From Nocardia sp. SYP-A9097 (GTDB lineage Bacteria; Actinomycetota; Actinomycetes; Mycobacteriales; Mycobacteriaceae): a DNA stretch of 64,000 nucleotides. How positions within the stretch are numbered: position 1 is the first letter of the stretch; each line of letters starts with the position of its first letter. The stretch lies in the NCBI RefSeq assembly GCF_009649815.1, contig NZ_WJIC01000007.1, forward strand, positions 62,001-126,000, given 5' to 3'. Shown here one piece after another: positions 15,835 through 24,833 of the stretch. The notes under the pieces were generated by a model. The model was not told the DNA's origin, did no database searches, and saw only the letters and a list, made by a program, of their open reading frames with translations. The position numbers were made by a program, and so were the translations under genes.

Positions 15835-16255
15835 CGGCGGCGACCCACTCACCCGAATCAGCGACCAGCCCCTCGACCCCACCGAGGTCGAGAAGGCGGT
15901 GATCGGCCCCGAACACGGCGCGGTAGTCCTGTTCACCGGCACCGTCCGCAATCACGATGGCGGCCAACCGGTCTCAACCCTCGAATACTCCGCCCACCCC
16001 GAAGCAGACAAATTCCTCCACCGAGTCTGCACCGAAGTCTCCGAATCCACCGGCCTCCCCGTAGCCGCCATCCACCGCATAGGCCACCTCGCCATAGGCG
16101 ACCTGGCCATAGCGGTCGCGGTAGCCGCCCCCCACCGCGCGGAAGCCTTCACCACCTGCGCCACCCTCGTAGACCGCATCAAACACGAAGTCCCCATCTG
16201 GAAACGCCAACTCTTCACCGACGGCCTCTCCGAATGGGTAAACGCCTGCGGCTAA
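15827..16255 (+). CDS. moaE: Molybdopterin synthase catalytic subunit
   Basis: The 142-residue protein carries the MoaE signature: GAVVLFTGTVRNHDGG, the LEYSAHPEAD segment, IHRIGHLAIGD, and the active-site lysines in RIKHEVPIWKRQ. It transfers sulfur from MoaD to precursor Z. It starts at ATG 15827 inside the end of the moaC-mog gene (ATGAGTAG overlap), so the two are translationally coupled. Confidence 0.95.
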   Translation: MSSGGDPLTRISDQPLDPTEVEKAVIGPEHGAVVLFTGTVRNHDGGQPVSTLEYSAHPEADKFLHRVCTEVSESTGLPVAAIHRIGHLAIGDLAIAVAVAAPHRAEAFTTCATLVDRIKHEVPIWKRQLFTDGLSEWVNACG

Positions 16256-16303
16256 CCCAACCCCCGCGCCCCGAATGCCCGCCCGCGGACCTTGCCGAAG
16301 TGC

Positions 16304-16335
16304 GGATCCCGGCCACAAACATGCCGGGATGACGG
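16304..16335 (+). repeat. REP-like repeat, single right arm
   Basis: GGATCCCGGCC...GCCGGGATGAC is the right half of the inverted repeat found complete at 19496, 30976 and 59842. Here the left arm is missing and the loop has changed (ACAAACAT). Confidence 0.7.
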
Positions 16336-16401
16336 GGAGATTCATGGGCATAGGGCAATGGCACCGTTGCACACGACTTTCGAGCCTCGACTCCGACCGA
16401 C

Positions 16402-16623
16402 AGGGGCCCTGCGGGCTGGCGAGTCGCCGTCGAATACGACGGCACTCAGCACTGGACCGATCCAGCTCAACGCTCCAAAGACATCGACCGCTTCGCATAC
16501 CTGGAGGCCCTGGGCTGGCGCGTAATCCGCGTCAACTCCGACCTTCTGCGCCGACGCCCCCGCCTGGTCCTGGAACGAATCCGCGCTGCCCTCCGCGCCC
16601 AAGGTGCGCGACTGGACTATTGA
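16402..16623 (+). pseudogene. C-terminal remnant of DUF559 / endonuclease-domain protein
   Basis: An open frame ending at TGA 16621 encodes the C-terminal third of the actinobacterial DUF559 family: GWRVAVEYDGTQHW, then DIDRFAYLEALGWRVIRVN and a basic helical tail. Intact members are about 280-320 residues, with an N-terminal DNA-binding-like part that is absent here. No start codon with a ribosome site precedes it, and a REP arm lies 70 bases upstream. The fold belongs to the Vsr-like nuclease group; the remnant keeps the E-x-D-G core but is surely not expressed as a full enzyme. Confidence 0.7.
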
Positions 16624-16682
16624 TCACCAGGCAATGGCCGGGGCATATCGCGAGTGGCCTCCACGGTGAGTGCCTGGTGATC
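16622..16682. repeat. 12-bp inverted repeat between convergent genes
   Basis: GATCACCAGGCA (16622-16633) and TGCCTGGTGATC (16671-16682) are perfect complements separated by 37 bases. The pair overlaps the remnant's stop codon and lies 10 bases from the end of the convergent CobW gene. It could stop transcription in both directions, but the loop is long. Confidence 0.5.
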
Positions 16683-16691
16683 TCGATTGGC

Positions 16692-17780
16692 CTATTGGAT
16701 TGGCTCGGTGGAGGGTACGTAGCGCCAGATGGGGAGGAGGGATTGGGGGTCGAGGGGGGTGTCGGCCGTGTGGATGGTGGATTCGAGGCGTTTGGTTAGG
16801 GCTTCGGGGTTTAGGCCGGGGCCTATGAGGACGAGGGTGGTGGTGCGGGGTTCGTGGCGGGACCAGGTGGTGGGTTCGATGGTTATGTGGCGGCCGACCA
16901 TGTGTAGGAGGAATTTTCGGGAGTCTTCGGGGACTGCGAAGGCCAGGAAGCCCTTGGCTCGGAAGAGGCCGGGGGGTGGGTCTTCCAGGAGGGCTATCAG
17001 GGCTCGGGGGTTGAGGTCGGTGGGGGTGGTGAAGGTGACGGTTTCGTAGGCGTCGTGGAGGTGGGGGTGGTCGTGGCCGGCGCCACATCCGTTGCCGCAC
17101 TCGCCGTTGCCGTCGTGGGTGGCGGCTTCCTCCAGGAGGAGTTCGTCGAAGCTGAGTTGTTGGGGGGCGCGGAGGTCGGCGGGGGCGCGGGTGGGGATGT
17201 CGAAGAGGAGGGCGGGGTCTATGTGGCCGTGGGTGGTGGCGTAGACGGGGACCTGGCCTACCAGGTCGGTGATTTCGGTGCGGAGGGCGGCCAGGGCTGC
17301 GGGGGTTACGCGGTCGGATTTGTTCAGGACCACGAGGTCGGCCATGCGGAGGTGGGTGGCCAGTTCGGGGTGTTGGGTGCGGGATTCGGGGAAGTGTTCG
17401 GCGTCTACGAGTTCGATGAGGCCGCCGTAGCGGATGCGGGGGTTGTCGCTGGCGGTGACCATGCGGATGAGGTTGCGGGGTTCGGCCAGGCCGCTGGCCT
17501 CGACGACGATTACGTCTATGCGTTGTTTGGGGTGGGCGAGGCGGTCGAAGAGGTCGTCGAGTTCGGTGACGTCGACCGCGCAGCAGACGCAGCCGTTGCC
17601 GAGCGAGACCATGGCGTCGACCTGACCGGCCACCAGCATGGCGTCGATATTCACCGCGCCGAAGTCGTTGACCACCACGCCGATACGCAGCTCGCGACTG
17701 CGCAGCAGGCGGTTGAGCAGGGTGGTTTTGCCGGCGCCCAGGAATCCGGCCACGATCAGGACTGGGATGCGCCGACTCAT
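16692..17780 (-). CDS. CobW/COG0523-family GTP-dependent metallochaperone
   Basis: The 362-residue protein has Walker A GFLGAGKTT (residues 12-20), the metal-binding CxCC motif at residues 64-67, VVEASGLAEP, and NKSD for guanine recognition. A Cys/His-rich loop (ECGNGCGAGHDHPHLHD) and a C-terminal CobW domain follow. COG0523 proteins use GTP to deliver zinc or another metal to target enzymes. I see no zinc-repressor box upstream. It starts at ATG 17780, divergent from the PucR regulator, 111 bases away. Confidence 0.92.
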   Translation of the reverse strand: MSRRIPVLIVAGFLGAGKTTLLNRLLRSRELRIGVVVNDFGAVNIDAMLVAGQVDAMVSLGNGCVCCAVDVTELDDLFDRLAHPKQRIDVIVVEASGLAEPRNLIRMVTASDNPRIRYGGLIELVDAEHFPESRTQHPELATHLRMADLVVLNKSDRVTPAALAALRTEITDLVGQVPVYATTHGHIDPALLFDIPTRAPADLRAPQQLSFDELLLEEAATHDGNGECGNGCGAGHDHPHLHDAYETVTFTTPTDLNPRALIALLEDPPPGLFRAKGFLAFAVPEDSRKFLLHMVGRHITIEPTTWSRHEPRTTTLVLIGPGLNPEALTKRLESTIHTADTPLDPQSLLPIWRYVPSTEPIQ

Positions 17781-17891
17781 TCGGTCCACCCTACCGAGGG
17801 GCTGTGCGGCGGACGCCGCATGGATGAAACGGGGCGGAAATACCGGCGTTCTAGCGTGGCGGACATTCGGACCGATCACGGGAGGTGCGCC

Positions 17892-19373
17892 GTGCTGGTG
17901 CGGGACATTCTCGACGCGCCGCAGTTGCGTATGCGACTGCTGCACGGGGATACGGCGGAACTGGAGCGACCGGTCGCTCGGGTCTGCGCCACCGATATGC
18001 CCGACCCACGGCCGTTCGTGACCGCGGGCGCGCTGGTGTGCACCGGATTGGTGTGGCGGCAGGACGCCACGGATTCGGATCGATACGTCGGCATGCTGGC
18101 CGAGGCCGGAATCGCGGGAGTGGTCGCGGGCCAAGCCCTGCACGGGCATGTACCCGAGGATGTCGTGGCCGCCTGCGAAAAGCATGGACTGCCACTGCTT
18201 TCCGCACCGCAGAGCGTGCCGTTCAGCCGGATCATCGAATACCTGGCGGAGCAGGCGGCCGAATTGCGCTGGCGACGTGTGCAATCCCGGGTCGATCGAC
18301 AGCGCAGACTGCTCGCGGCGATGGCGGGTGGAAGCAGCGTCGGTGATCTGATCGCCGATATGGCACTGGAGCAGGATGTTTCGGCCTGGGTGGTCACCGC
18401 GACCGGCCGGGTGATCGCCGGAACGGCGCCCATCTCCGAGGATGAACTGGATCGGATTGTCGGTACCGCGCTCACCGCGCCCCGATTGCCGGCGGTCACC
18501 ACGGGAGCCGTGCGCGTATTGCAGGTCGGGGCCGGGGATCGAATTACCGCCTGGTACTTGGCGATTCGACCGGCCACCACCGAACCGGAGGTCTTCGGCG
18601 CGGACCTGGCCGCCATGACCGAGCTATACCGCCAGCGCAGTATGGAACGCCTGCACCTGGACTGGGAACTCATCGACCGCTTCCCCGCCCAGCCCGCCGA
18701 TCGCGCCGATGCGCGCGCGGTCGCGGTGGTGTGCGAGCTGCGTCCGGACGAAACCCTTTCCGGGATAGGACTTCCCGAGGTGAGGGTCGCGCTGCACGAT
18801 GTACTACCCGGCGTCACCACCTCGGTGGACCGGGACGGCCGGCTCATCGCCATTGTCGATGGCAGCCAGGACGATACGGCGGATGCGCTGCGCCGCCGCC
18901 TGGGCCGGCTCGCGCCCGCCCTGGCCGGTGCTCGCCTCGCGTTCGGCGTGAGCGCCCAGCAGAGCGACGAAACCCTTCCCGGCACCATCGCCGCCGCGGC
19001 GGCCGCCGCCACCGCAGCCCAAGATGACGGCGCGGCGGTAAGCGTCCGAGTCGCCGATATCGACACGGCGGTAGGACTTTTCACCGCCGTCCCGGGCGGC
19101 CTGCAACGCCGCTTCGCCGAACGCGTCCTCGGCCCGGTGGTCGACTACGACCGCAAAACCGGCGCGGGCCTGCTGGAAACCCTCGAGGTCTACCTCGGCT
19201 GCGAAGGCTCCTGGCGACAAGCCGCCGACCGAATGCACCTGCACCTCAACACAGTTCGCTACCGCATCGGCCGCATAGAGGAACTCACCGGCCGCGACCT
19301 CGGCCACATGGAAGACCGCCTGGACCTCTATCTGGCCATGCGCACCCTCACCGCCCACGCCGCCCCGGCCTAG
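17892..19373 (+). CDS. PucR-family regulator of purine catabolism
   Basis: The 493-residue protein has the PucR N-terminal domain (residues 1-125: LVRDILDAPQLRMRLLHGD...VTAGALVCTG), a GGDEF-like middle, and a C-terminal helix-turn-helix (GSWRQAADRMHLHLNTVRYR). The start is GTG 17892, because GGGAGGT stands just upstream; a much longer frame upstream is antisense to the CobW gene. PucR of Bacillus activates purine-degradation genes. Here a uricase gene and an NCS2 permease lie next to it, so those are the likely targets. Confidence 0.9.
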   Translation: MLVRDILDAPQLRMRLLHGDTAELERPVARVCATDMPDPRPFVTAGALVCTGLVWRQDATDSDRYVGMLAEAGIAGVVAGQALHGHVPEDVVAACEKHGLPLLSAPQSVPFSRIIEYLAEQAAELRWRRVQSRVDRQRRLLAAMAGGSSVGDLIADMALEQDVSAWVVTATGRVIAGTAPISEDELDRIVGTALTAPRLPAVTTGAVRVLQVGAGDRITAWYLAIRPATTEPEVFGADLAAMTELYRQRSMERLHLDWELIDRFPAQPADRADARAVAVVCELRPDETLSGIGLPEVRVALHDVLPGVTTSVDRDGRLIAIVDGSQDDTADALRRRLGRLAPALAGARLAFGVSAQQSDETLPGTIAAAAAAATAAQDDGAAVSVRVADIDTAVGLFTAVPGGLQRRFAERVLGPVVDYDRKTGAGLLETLEVYLGCEGSWRQAADRMHLHLNTVRYRIGRIEELTGRDLGHMEDRLDLYLAMRTLTAHAAPA

Positions 19374-19495
19374 ACCCCCGCATCCCAAATCTCGCCCTCC
19401 CTCGGGCCCCTTCCCCAGGCCACCTTCCCAAGCCACTTCCCCGGGCCGCTTGCCTGGGCTGTTTTCCCGGCGCTTCCCCGAGGCTGCCTCTTCGG

Positions 19496-19584
19496 GTCAT
19501 CCCGGCATGCTTTTGGCCGGGACCCACACCCGCAGCAGTGCAGCATGTCTCGGTGGATCCCGGCCAAAAGCGCGCCGGGATGAC
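19496..19584. repeat. REP-like inverted repeat, both arms
   Basis: The left arm (19496-19527) and right arm (19553-19584) are near-perfect reverse complements, joined by 25 bases. Each arm is itself a hairpin (ATCCCGGC / GCCGGGAT around a T- or A-rich loop). The element fills the 304-base gap between the PucR and uricase genes. The left half of that gap is a C-rich stretch with a degenerate repeat of about 17 bases resembling CTTCCCCGGGCC. Confidence 0.8.
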
Positions 19585-19677
19585 GCGGCGGCGGATGACG
19601 AGAGAGTCAGACTGCGCCGGTGTGATGACGAGGGCGTACGACCGTACCGGGGTCAGCGCCGGTCCGATGACCAGCGG

Positions 19678-20598
19678 TCATACCGCGCCGGTGTAGGGGT
19701 CCCAGGCGGTGCCGGGGGCGGGGGCGTCTTCGCGGAGGACGGCGGCGTGGATGAGGCCGTAGGGGCGGTCGTCGGCGTAGAAGACTTCGCCGTTGTTGGG
19801 GACGTCGAAACGGGTTATGTCGAAGGGCCAGTGGTGTTTGTTGGGGGCGGACATGCGGATTTCGGCTAGGCAGGGGTAGGACTCGAGGGCCGCCCTGCCC
19901 ATTTCGAAGAGGGTTTGCTGGAGGGCTTTGGAGTGCAGGGTGGCGAATTTGGCGATCATGACCGCGCGGATGCCGTCGTATGTGGCGTTCCAGTCGTCCG
20001 GGTCGGTGGCGAAGCGCCAGCGGGCGGTCAGGCTGGTGGCGAGGATGCGGTCGTAGGCAGGTTCCAGGACGGTGAACTCGTCGGTGAGGAAGCCCGCGAA
20101 CTCGGAGCCGGTGGATTTGAGGATGACGAGGTCCTTGACACCGCCTATCACCCATTCCTGTTGTGCCGCACCGGTTCCCGTCACCGTGACGGCGGCGATA
20201 CGAACCTCCGGGCCGACCCGGGTCCAGGTGTGGTCGTGACCGCTGCCGGACACCGGAACCCGTTGCCACGCATACTCTTCGATTTCGATGCGCGCCGATG
20301 CCACGGTCGCGATGTCATCGGCGAAGTGCCGGGCCAGCGCCTGCCCGTACTGTTCGATACTCCCGTCACCATGCGTCTTGGCGTAGGTGAAGATGGTCTG
20401 CTTCTGCGAATCGGTCGGCAGCACCGCGCCCTGATCGCCGACGGTATGCGCTTCATCGAAAGCCCCACGCAGGCAGGACGATACGTTCAGATCGCGGATC
20501 TCGTGCCGCGCGGTGTCGCGATAGATGCGCACCACCCGGTTCTCGGCCTTGCCATACTGATGCGGGCCGAGCACGATCTTGCCGGACAACTCGGTCAT
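19678..20598 (-). CDS. pucL: Urate oxidase (uricase)
   Basis: The 306-residue protein is a cofactor-free uricase: KIVLGPHQYGKAENRVVRI at the start, TDSQKQTIFTYAK, LKSTGSEFAGF, and the end motif NKHHWPFDITRF. It oxidises urate to 5-hydroxyisourate. The ATG at 20598 follows GGGAGG by 6 bases. It is divergent from the NCS2 permease and tail to tail with the PucR gene, so the three form a purine-use locus. 5-hydroxyisourate hydrolase and allantoinase genes are not in the window. Confidence 0.95.
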   Translation of the reverse strand: MTELSGKIVLGPHQYGKAENRVVRIYRDTARHEIRDLNVSSCLRGAFDEAHTVGDQGAVLPTDSQKQTIFTYAKTHGDGSIEQYGQALARHFADDIATVASARIEIEEYAWQRVPVSGSGHDHTWTRVGPEVRIAAVTVTGTGAAQQEWVIGGVKDLVILKSTGSEFAGFLTDEFTVLEPAYDRILATSLTARWRFATDPDDWNATYDGIRAVMIAKFATLHSKALQQTLFEMGRAALESYPCLAEIRMSAPNKHHWPFDITRFDVPNNGEVFYADDRPYGLIHAAVLREDAPAPGTAWDPYTGAV

Positions 20599-20780
20599 GG
20601 TCGCCTCCCGTGGTCGATGAACACCTTGCCCCACTGTGGCCTATCCGCGCCGCCGCACACGCTGGTTCCGATGACAAAACACCGCACCCGATCCGCCCTC
20701 CGCTTAGGCATTTCGGACAAACCACCGGATGGCCGCGGCTGCCTAGCCTGAATCAACCGCACGCGCCGCAAGGAGCCATC

Positions 20781-22145
20781 ATGACCTCGCCCCACCCCGT
20801 CGACACCCGATTGCCGTGGCATCGACTGCTGGCCTTCGGCATTCAGCATGTGCTGATCATGTACACCGGATGCGTCACCGTGCCGCTGGTATTCGGCGCG
20901 GCCGCCGGTCTGGACAAGACCACCGTCGGATTGCTGATCAGCGCGGACCTGCTGGTCGCGGGCATTATCACGCTGGTGCAGAGTCTCGGACTGGGGCGTT
21001 TCGCGGGCGCTCGGCTGCCGATCATCACGGGCGCGACCTTCGTGGCGATGACCCCGATGATCTTGATTGCCAAGCAGTACGGGCTGCCCGCCGTCTACGG
21101 CTCCATGCTCATCGGCGGCCTGGTGGGTATAGCGCTGGCGTGGCCGTTCGCCATGGTGGTGCGGTTCTTCCCGCCCCTGGTGACCGGGACCGTGCTCACC
21201 GTGGTGGGTGTCTCGCTCATCGGCGTGGCGGGCGGACTCATTGTGGGTAGCAATCCGAAGTCGCCGTCGTTCGGTGCGATCTCCAATATCGTGCTGGCCG
21301 CGGTGGTGCTGCTGATTGCCTTGATCGGCACCGTGCTCGGACGCGGAGTCTGGTCGCAGCTGAGCATTCTCATCGCCCTCGTGGTCGGTGTGCTCATCTC
21401 CATCCCCATGGGTCTGATCAAACTGGACGGCGTCTCGGGTACGGCGTGGCTGGGCGCGCCGCACGTGTTCCACTTCGGCGCACCGCAATTCCCGATTACC
21501 GCGGTGGTGGCCATGAGCATTGTGATGGCCGTGGTCTTCGCCGAATCCACCGCCAGCATGCTGGCAATCGGCGAGATCACGGGTAAGAAGCTGGAGCGCG
21601 CGGATCTGGCACGCGGCCTGATCGGCGACGCCCTCTCGGCGGTGCTGGCCGGTGTATTCAGCTCGTTCGTCGACACCATCTTCAACCAGAATGTCGGCGC
21701 GGTCTCCGCCACCCGGGTGTACAGCCGCTATGTGACCGCCGTCAGCGGCGCGATCCTGTTAATTCTGGGCCTGGTACCGCGTTTCGGTGCGATCGTGGCG
21801 GCGGTGCCGCAGCCCGTGGTGGGCGGCGTGGGTCTGGTGTTGTTCGCGACCATCGCGGTCATCGGCATCGATACCCTGCGCCGCGCCGATCTGTCGGACC
21901 GCGTGAATCTCACGATTGTCGCGGTATCCATCGGCATCGGCCTGGTTCCGGTGCTCACCAAGGGCATGTTCGACAAGTTCCCCACCTCGGCGCAGATCCT
22001 GCTCAATAGCGGCATCGCCCTGGCGGCGGCCACCGCGTTCCTGCTGAACCTGCTCTTCAATCACACCAAACTCGGCGAAATCGCCCGTGGCACAGTGGAA
22101 TCCACCCCGGCCGAACCGGAGCCCACGGACCCGATCGCCGCCTGA
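20781..22145 (+). CDS. NCS2-family purine/urate permease
   Basis: The 454-residue protein has about 12-14 hydrophobic segments and the NCS2 signatures LPIITGATFVAM, VVFAESTASMLAIGE and VDTIFNQNVGAVSATRVYSR. NCS2 carriers import uracil, xanthine or urate with protons. The uricase next door and the PucR regulator favour urate/xanthine. The start is ATG 20781 behind AAGGAG; bases upstream belong to the shared promoter region with uricase. Confidence 0.93.
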   Translation: MTSPHPVDTRLPWHRLLAFGIQHVLIMYTGCVTVPLVFGAAAGLDKTTVGLLISADLLVAGIITLVQSLGLGRFAGARLPIITGATFVAMTPMILIAKQYGLPAVYGSMLIGGLVGIALAWPFAMVVRFFPPLVTGTVLTVVGVSLIGVAGGLIVGSNPKSPSFGAISNIVLAAVVLLIALIGTVLGRGVWSQLSILIALVVGVLISIPMGLIKLDGVSGTAWLGAPHVFHFGAPQFPITAVVAMSIVMAVVFAESTASMLAIGEITGKKLERADLARGLIGDALSAVLAGVFSSFVDTIFNQNVGAVSATRVYSRYVTAVSGAILLILGLVPRFGAIVAAVPQPVVGGVGLVLFATIAVIGIDTLRRADLSDRVNLTIVAVSIGIGLVPVLTKGMFDKFPTSAQILLNSGIALAAATAFLLNLLFNHTKLGEIARGTVESTPAEPEPTDPIAA

Positions 22146-22236
22146 CCCCGCCTCCTCATCGGGGATCGAAGCCGCGGATTCCGCCGACGCGAACCAACTG
22201 GGCGTCAGTGGAATTCGCGGCTTCGGCTTGTCCGAA

Positions 22237-22530
22237 CTAGTCGGCGAGGTAGCGCTCGACCGTGGCGACCTTGGCCGTCAGCATGTCGGTATGGCCGGGC
22301 CGCATATCGGCTTTGACCATGATGCTGCACCGGTTGGAGATGGCCAGCACGGCGTCGGTGGCCTTCTTGATGACGGCGAAGACCTCGTCCCACTCCCCCT
22401 CGATCTCGGTGAAACTCGCCGAAGTGCGGTTGGCCAGTCCACTTTCGCGTATTACGCGAATGGCCGCGGCGACCGGTTCGCCTACGTCTTCACCTGCGCC
22501 GATAGGTGTGATCGAGAATGCTGCGAGCAT
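22237..22530 (-). CDS. MTH1187-family thiamine-binding protein
   Basis: The 97-residue protein matches the MTH1187/YkoF-like family (MLAAFSITPIGAGEDVGEPVAAAI, then KADMRPGHTDMLTAKVATVERYL). These small ferredoxin-fold proteins form tetramers, and some bind thiamine. The ATG at 22530 follows AGGAGG. The gene overlaps the end of the upstream HTH gene by 49 bases. I see no thiamine riboswitch upstream. Confidence 0.85.
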   Translation of the reverse strand: MLAAFSITPIGAGEDVGEPVAAAIRVIRESGLANRTSASFTEIEGEWDEVFAVIKKATDAVLAISNRCSIMVKADMRPGHTDMLTAKVATVERYLAD

Positions 22531-22826
22531 GGCGGTGGCCTCCTGGTGCGGGGACGTGTTTCCGGCACTGTGAGGTTACGGGTGAGATAGTCGCGATAGG
22601 TGGGTGTGTGAATGGTGAGTCGCCCGCGATGCGTGGCCTGCCAGGTGGCGGGGGTGTGCCGGGTGCCCAGGGCCAGCCCGGTGCGGGACAGGCCGTGCAG
22701 TGCGCGCCGGGCGGCACCGGCGGTGAGACCCGTTGCGGCGCACAGTTGCCGGACGGTGAGTGCGGCCGGGAACTGCGGCAGCGATAAGGCGGCGAGCACT
22801 CTGGCTTCGGATTCGGTCAAGGCCAT
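22482..22826 (-). CDS. Small winged-helix DNA-binding protein (hypothetical regulator)
   Basis: Starting at ATG 22826, behind GGAAGG, the frame encodes 114 residues. Residues 1-70 read as a winged helix (ESEARVLAALSLPQF, VRQLCAATGLTAGAARRAL). The rest is Arg/Pro-rich and less conserved in character; the last 16 codons overlap the next gene. It resembles MarR/IclR-type DNA-binding units without a ligand domain. Overlap suggests it is co-expressed with, and may control, the thiamine-binding gene. An upstream ATG at 22874 lacks a ribosome site. Confidence 0.6.
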   Translation of the reverse strand: MALTESEARVLAALSLPQFPAALTVRQLCAATGLTAGAARRALHGLSRTGLALGTRHTPATWQATHRGRLTIHTPTYRDYLTRNLTVPETRPRTRRPPPCSQHSRSHLSAQVKT

Positions 22827-22962
22827 GTGTGGGCCTTCCATCGGTCGATCGCTGAGCGAATGGCTGGTATCCATTGCTGCTACCAGCGTCGCTCACCGAC
22901 GGCCGACCGTAAAGGTCTACAAAACCTTCGCACCCCAACACCCGGCGTGTCGCATTGAGGAA

Positions 22963-22994
22963 GTGGATCCCGGCCAAAAGCACGCCGGGATGAC
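22963..22994 (+). repeat. REP-like repeat, single right arm
   Basis: GTGGATCCCGGCC...GCCGGGATGAC, identical in design to the right arms at 19553 and 31017. No left arm is nearby. It lies between cysA and the HTH gene. Confidence 0.75.
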
Positions 22995-23034
22995 GGGAGC
23001 AACTCACACCCGGCCGGCGCGAGGATTCCCTGAA

Positions 23035-24030
23035 TCAGGCGATGGGGAGTTCGGGAATTCGGGTGGCTCGGGCGAATACGGTTTCACCTTCGGCGAGGTG
23101 GAGGGCTTCGGCGTCGCCTCGGGTGACCTGGGCGGTGAAGAGGTCGCCGGTGGCGGCATTACGGAGTTCGACGCGAACCTCGAAGCCCAGGTGGACGACT
23201 CGCTCGACCGTGGCGCGAGTGACGCCCGCGGATTGGGCGGTGCCTTCGTGGGCGGCCAGGGCCATGGAGGGGTCGCGGCCGACGCGGATGTCGTGCGGGC
23301 GGACGAGGTGACCGTTCAGCTTGGCCACCGCGCCCAGGAACGACATCACGAAATCGTTTGCGGGACGGTCGTAGACGTCCTCGGGGGTACCGACCTGTTC
23401 GATGCGACCCTTGTTCATGACCGCGATCCGGTCGGCCACATCCAGGGCTTCTTCCTGGTCGTGGGTGACCAGAACAGTCGTGACATGCACCTCTTCATGC
23501 AACCGGCGCAGCCAAGTGCGCAGGTCCGCACGGACTTTCGCATCCAGCGCGCCGAACGGCTCGTCGAGCAGCAGCACCTGCGGGTCCACCGCGAGCGCCC
23601 GCGCCAATGCCATGCGCTGGCGCTGACCACCGGAAAGCTGTGCGGGATACCGGTGTTGAAACCCGTCCAGCCCGACGATCTCCAGCAGGTCGTCGACCTT
23701 CTTCTTGATCTCAGGCTTGGGCCGCTTACGAATCTTCAGCCCGAATGCCACATTGTCGCGCACGGTCATGTGCTTGAACGCCGCGTAATGCTGGAAGACG
23801 AATCCGATATCGCGTTTCTGCGGCGACACATTGGTCACATCGCGTTCGGCGATGGTGACAATGCCGCTGTCCAGGGTCTCCAGTCCGGCGATCGATCGCA
23901 GCAGCGTCGACTTGCCCGATCCGGACGGTCCCAGCAGCGCGGTCAGCTCACCGGACGGAATGTCCAGGCTGACATTGTCGAGAGCCGCGAACGAACCGTA
24001 GTTCTTGTTCGCATTGGTCACAGTGATCAT
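23035..24030 (-). CDS. cysA: Sulfate/thiosulfate ABC transporter ATP-binding protein
   Basis: The 331-residue ATPase has Walker A GPSGSGKST (residues 34-42), signature LSGGQRQRMALARAL, Walker B VLLLDEPFGALD, and the C-terminal TOBE-like domain. It powers sulfate import through CysT/CysW. The start ATG at 24030 overlaps the cysW stop (ATGA). The larger frame upstream is cysW read in another frame. It is the last gene of subI-cysT-cysW-cysA, matching mycobacterial Rv2400c-Rv2397c. Confidence 0.95.
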   Translation of the reverse strand: MITVTNANKNYGSFAALDNVSLDIPSGELTALLGPSGSGKSTLLRSIAGLETLDSGIVTIAERDVTNVSPQKRDIGFVFQHYAAFKHMTVRDNVAFGLKIRKRPKPEIKKKVDDLLEIVGLDGFQHRYPAQLSGGQRQRMALARALAVDPQVLLLDEPFGALDAKVRADLRTWLRRLHEEVHVTTVLVTHDQEEALDVADRIAVMNKGRIEQVGTPEDVYDRPANDFVMSFLGAVAKLNGHLVRPHDIRVGRDPSMALAAHEGTAQSAGVTRATVERVVHLGFEVRVELRNAATGDLFTAQVTRGDAEALHLAEGETVFARATRIPELPIA

Positions 24031-24833
24031 TTGGCCGTACCCCGCTTGCGTTCGAGGAGAGTCATGAAAAGGAGAACGACGAGCGCGATACCCATGAGCA
24101 GGGTCGCCGCGGCATAGGCGCCGAAGGTGTTGTGATCCTGATAGCGGCTGTTCACCAGCAGCGTCAGCGTCTGCGATTTTCCGGGCAGCGCGGTGGAAAC
24201 CATAATCACCGCACCGAATTCGCCGAGGGCGCGCGCCACGGTGAGCACCACGCCGTAGGTGAGACCCCAGCGGATGGCGGGCAGGGTGATCCGCCAGAAC
24301 GTCTGCCAGCGCGAGGCACCGAGCGTCGCGGCGGCCTGTTCCTGATCGTCGCCGATCTCGTGCAGCACCGGCTCCACCTCGCGCACCACGAACGGCAGCG
24401 TCACGAAGATGGTGGCGATGACCATGCCGGGCAGATTGAAGATCACCTTCAGCCCGTGCTCCTCGATACCGCCGAACCAGCCGCCCGCACCCCACAGCAG
24501 GATCAGCGAAACACCAACCACCACAGGCGAAGTCGCGAACGGCAGGTCCACCAGACCCTGCACCAGATTGCGTCCGGGGAAGCGCCCGCGCACCAGCGCC
24601 AGCGCGGTGATGATGCCGAACACCACATTGATCGGGACCGTGATGGCCACGATGATCATCGACAGATTGAACGCGGAGATGGCCGCGGGCGTACTGATCC
24701 AGTCGATGAACGTGCCGAAACCCGGCTCGAAGGTGCGCCACAGAATCAGCCCCAGCGGCAGCACCAGCAGCATCAGCAGATAGCCCAGCGCCAGCACGCG
24801 CAGCGAAAGACGGGTCGGGGTGGAGAGTTTCAT
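24027..24833 (-). CDS. cysW: Sulfate ABC transporter permease
   Basis: The 268-residue inner-membrane protein has six hydrophobic segments and the permease loop that docks the ATPase (EQAAATLGASRWQTFWRITL). The closing LGEFGAVIMVS segment is typical of CysW. It overlaps cysT and cysA by four bases each (ATGA), so the three are tightly coupled. Confidence 0.94.
   Translation of the reverse strand: MKLSTPTRLSLRVLALGYLLMLLVLPLGLILWRTFEPGFGTFIDWISTPAAISAFNLSMIIVAITVPINVVFGIITALALVRGRFPGRNLVQGLVDLPFATSPVVVGVSLILLWGAGGWFGGIEEHGLKVIFNLPGMVIATIFVTLPFVVREVEPVLHEIGDDQEQAAATLGASRWQTFWRITLPAIRWGLTYGVVLTVARALGEFGAVIMVSTALPGKSQTLTLLVNSRYQDHNTFGAYAAATLLMGIALVVLLFMTLLERKRGTAK

Noticed and set aside
17055..17891. 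Long N-terminal extension of the PucR gene
   Set aside because: This part is antisense to the CobW gene; a strong ribosome site precedes GTG 17892.
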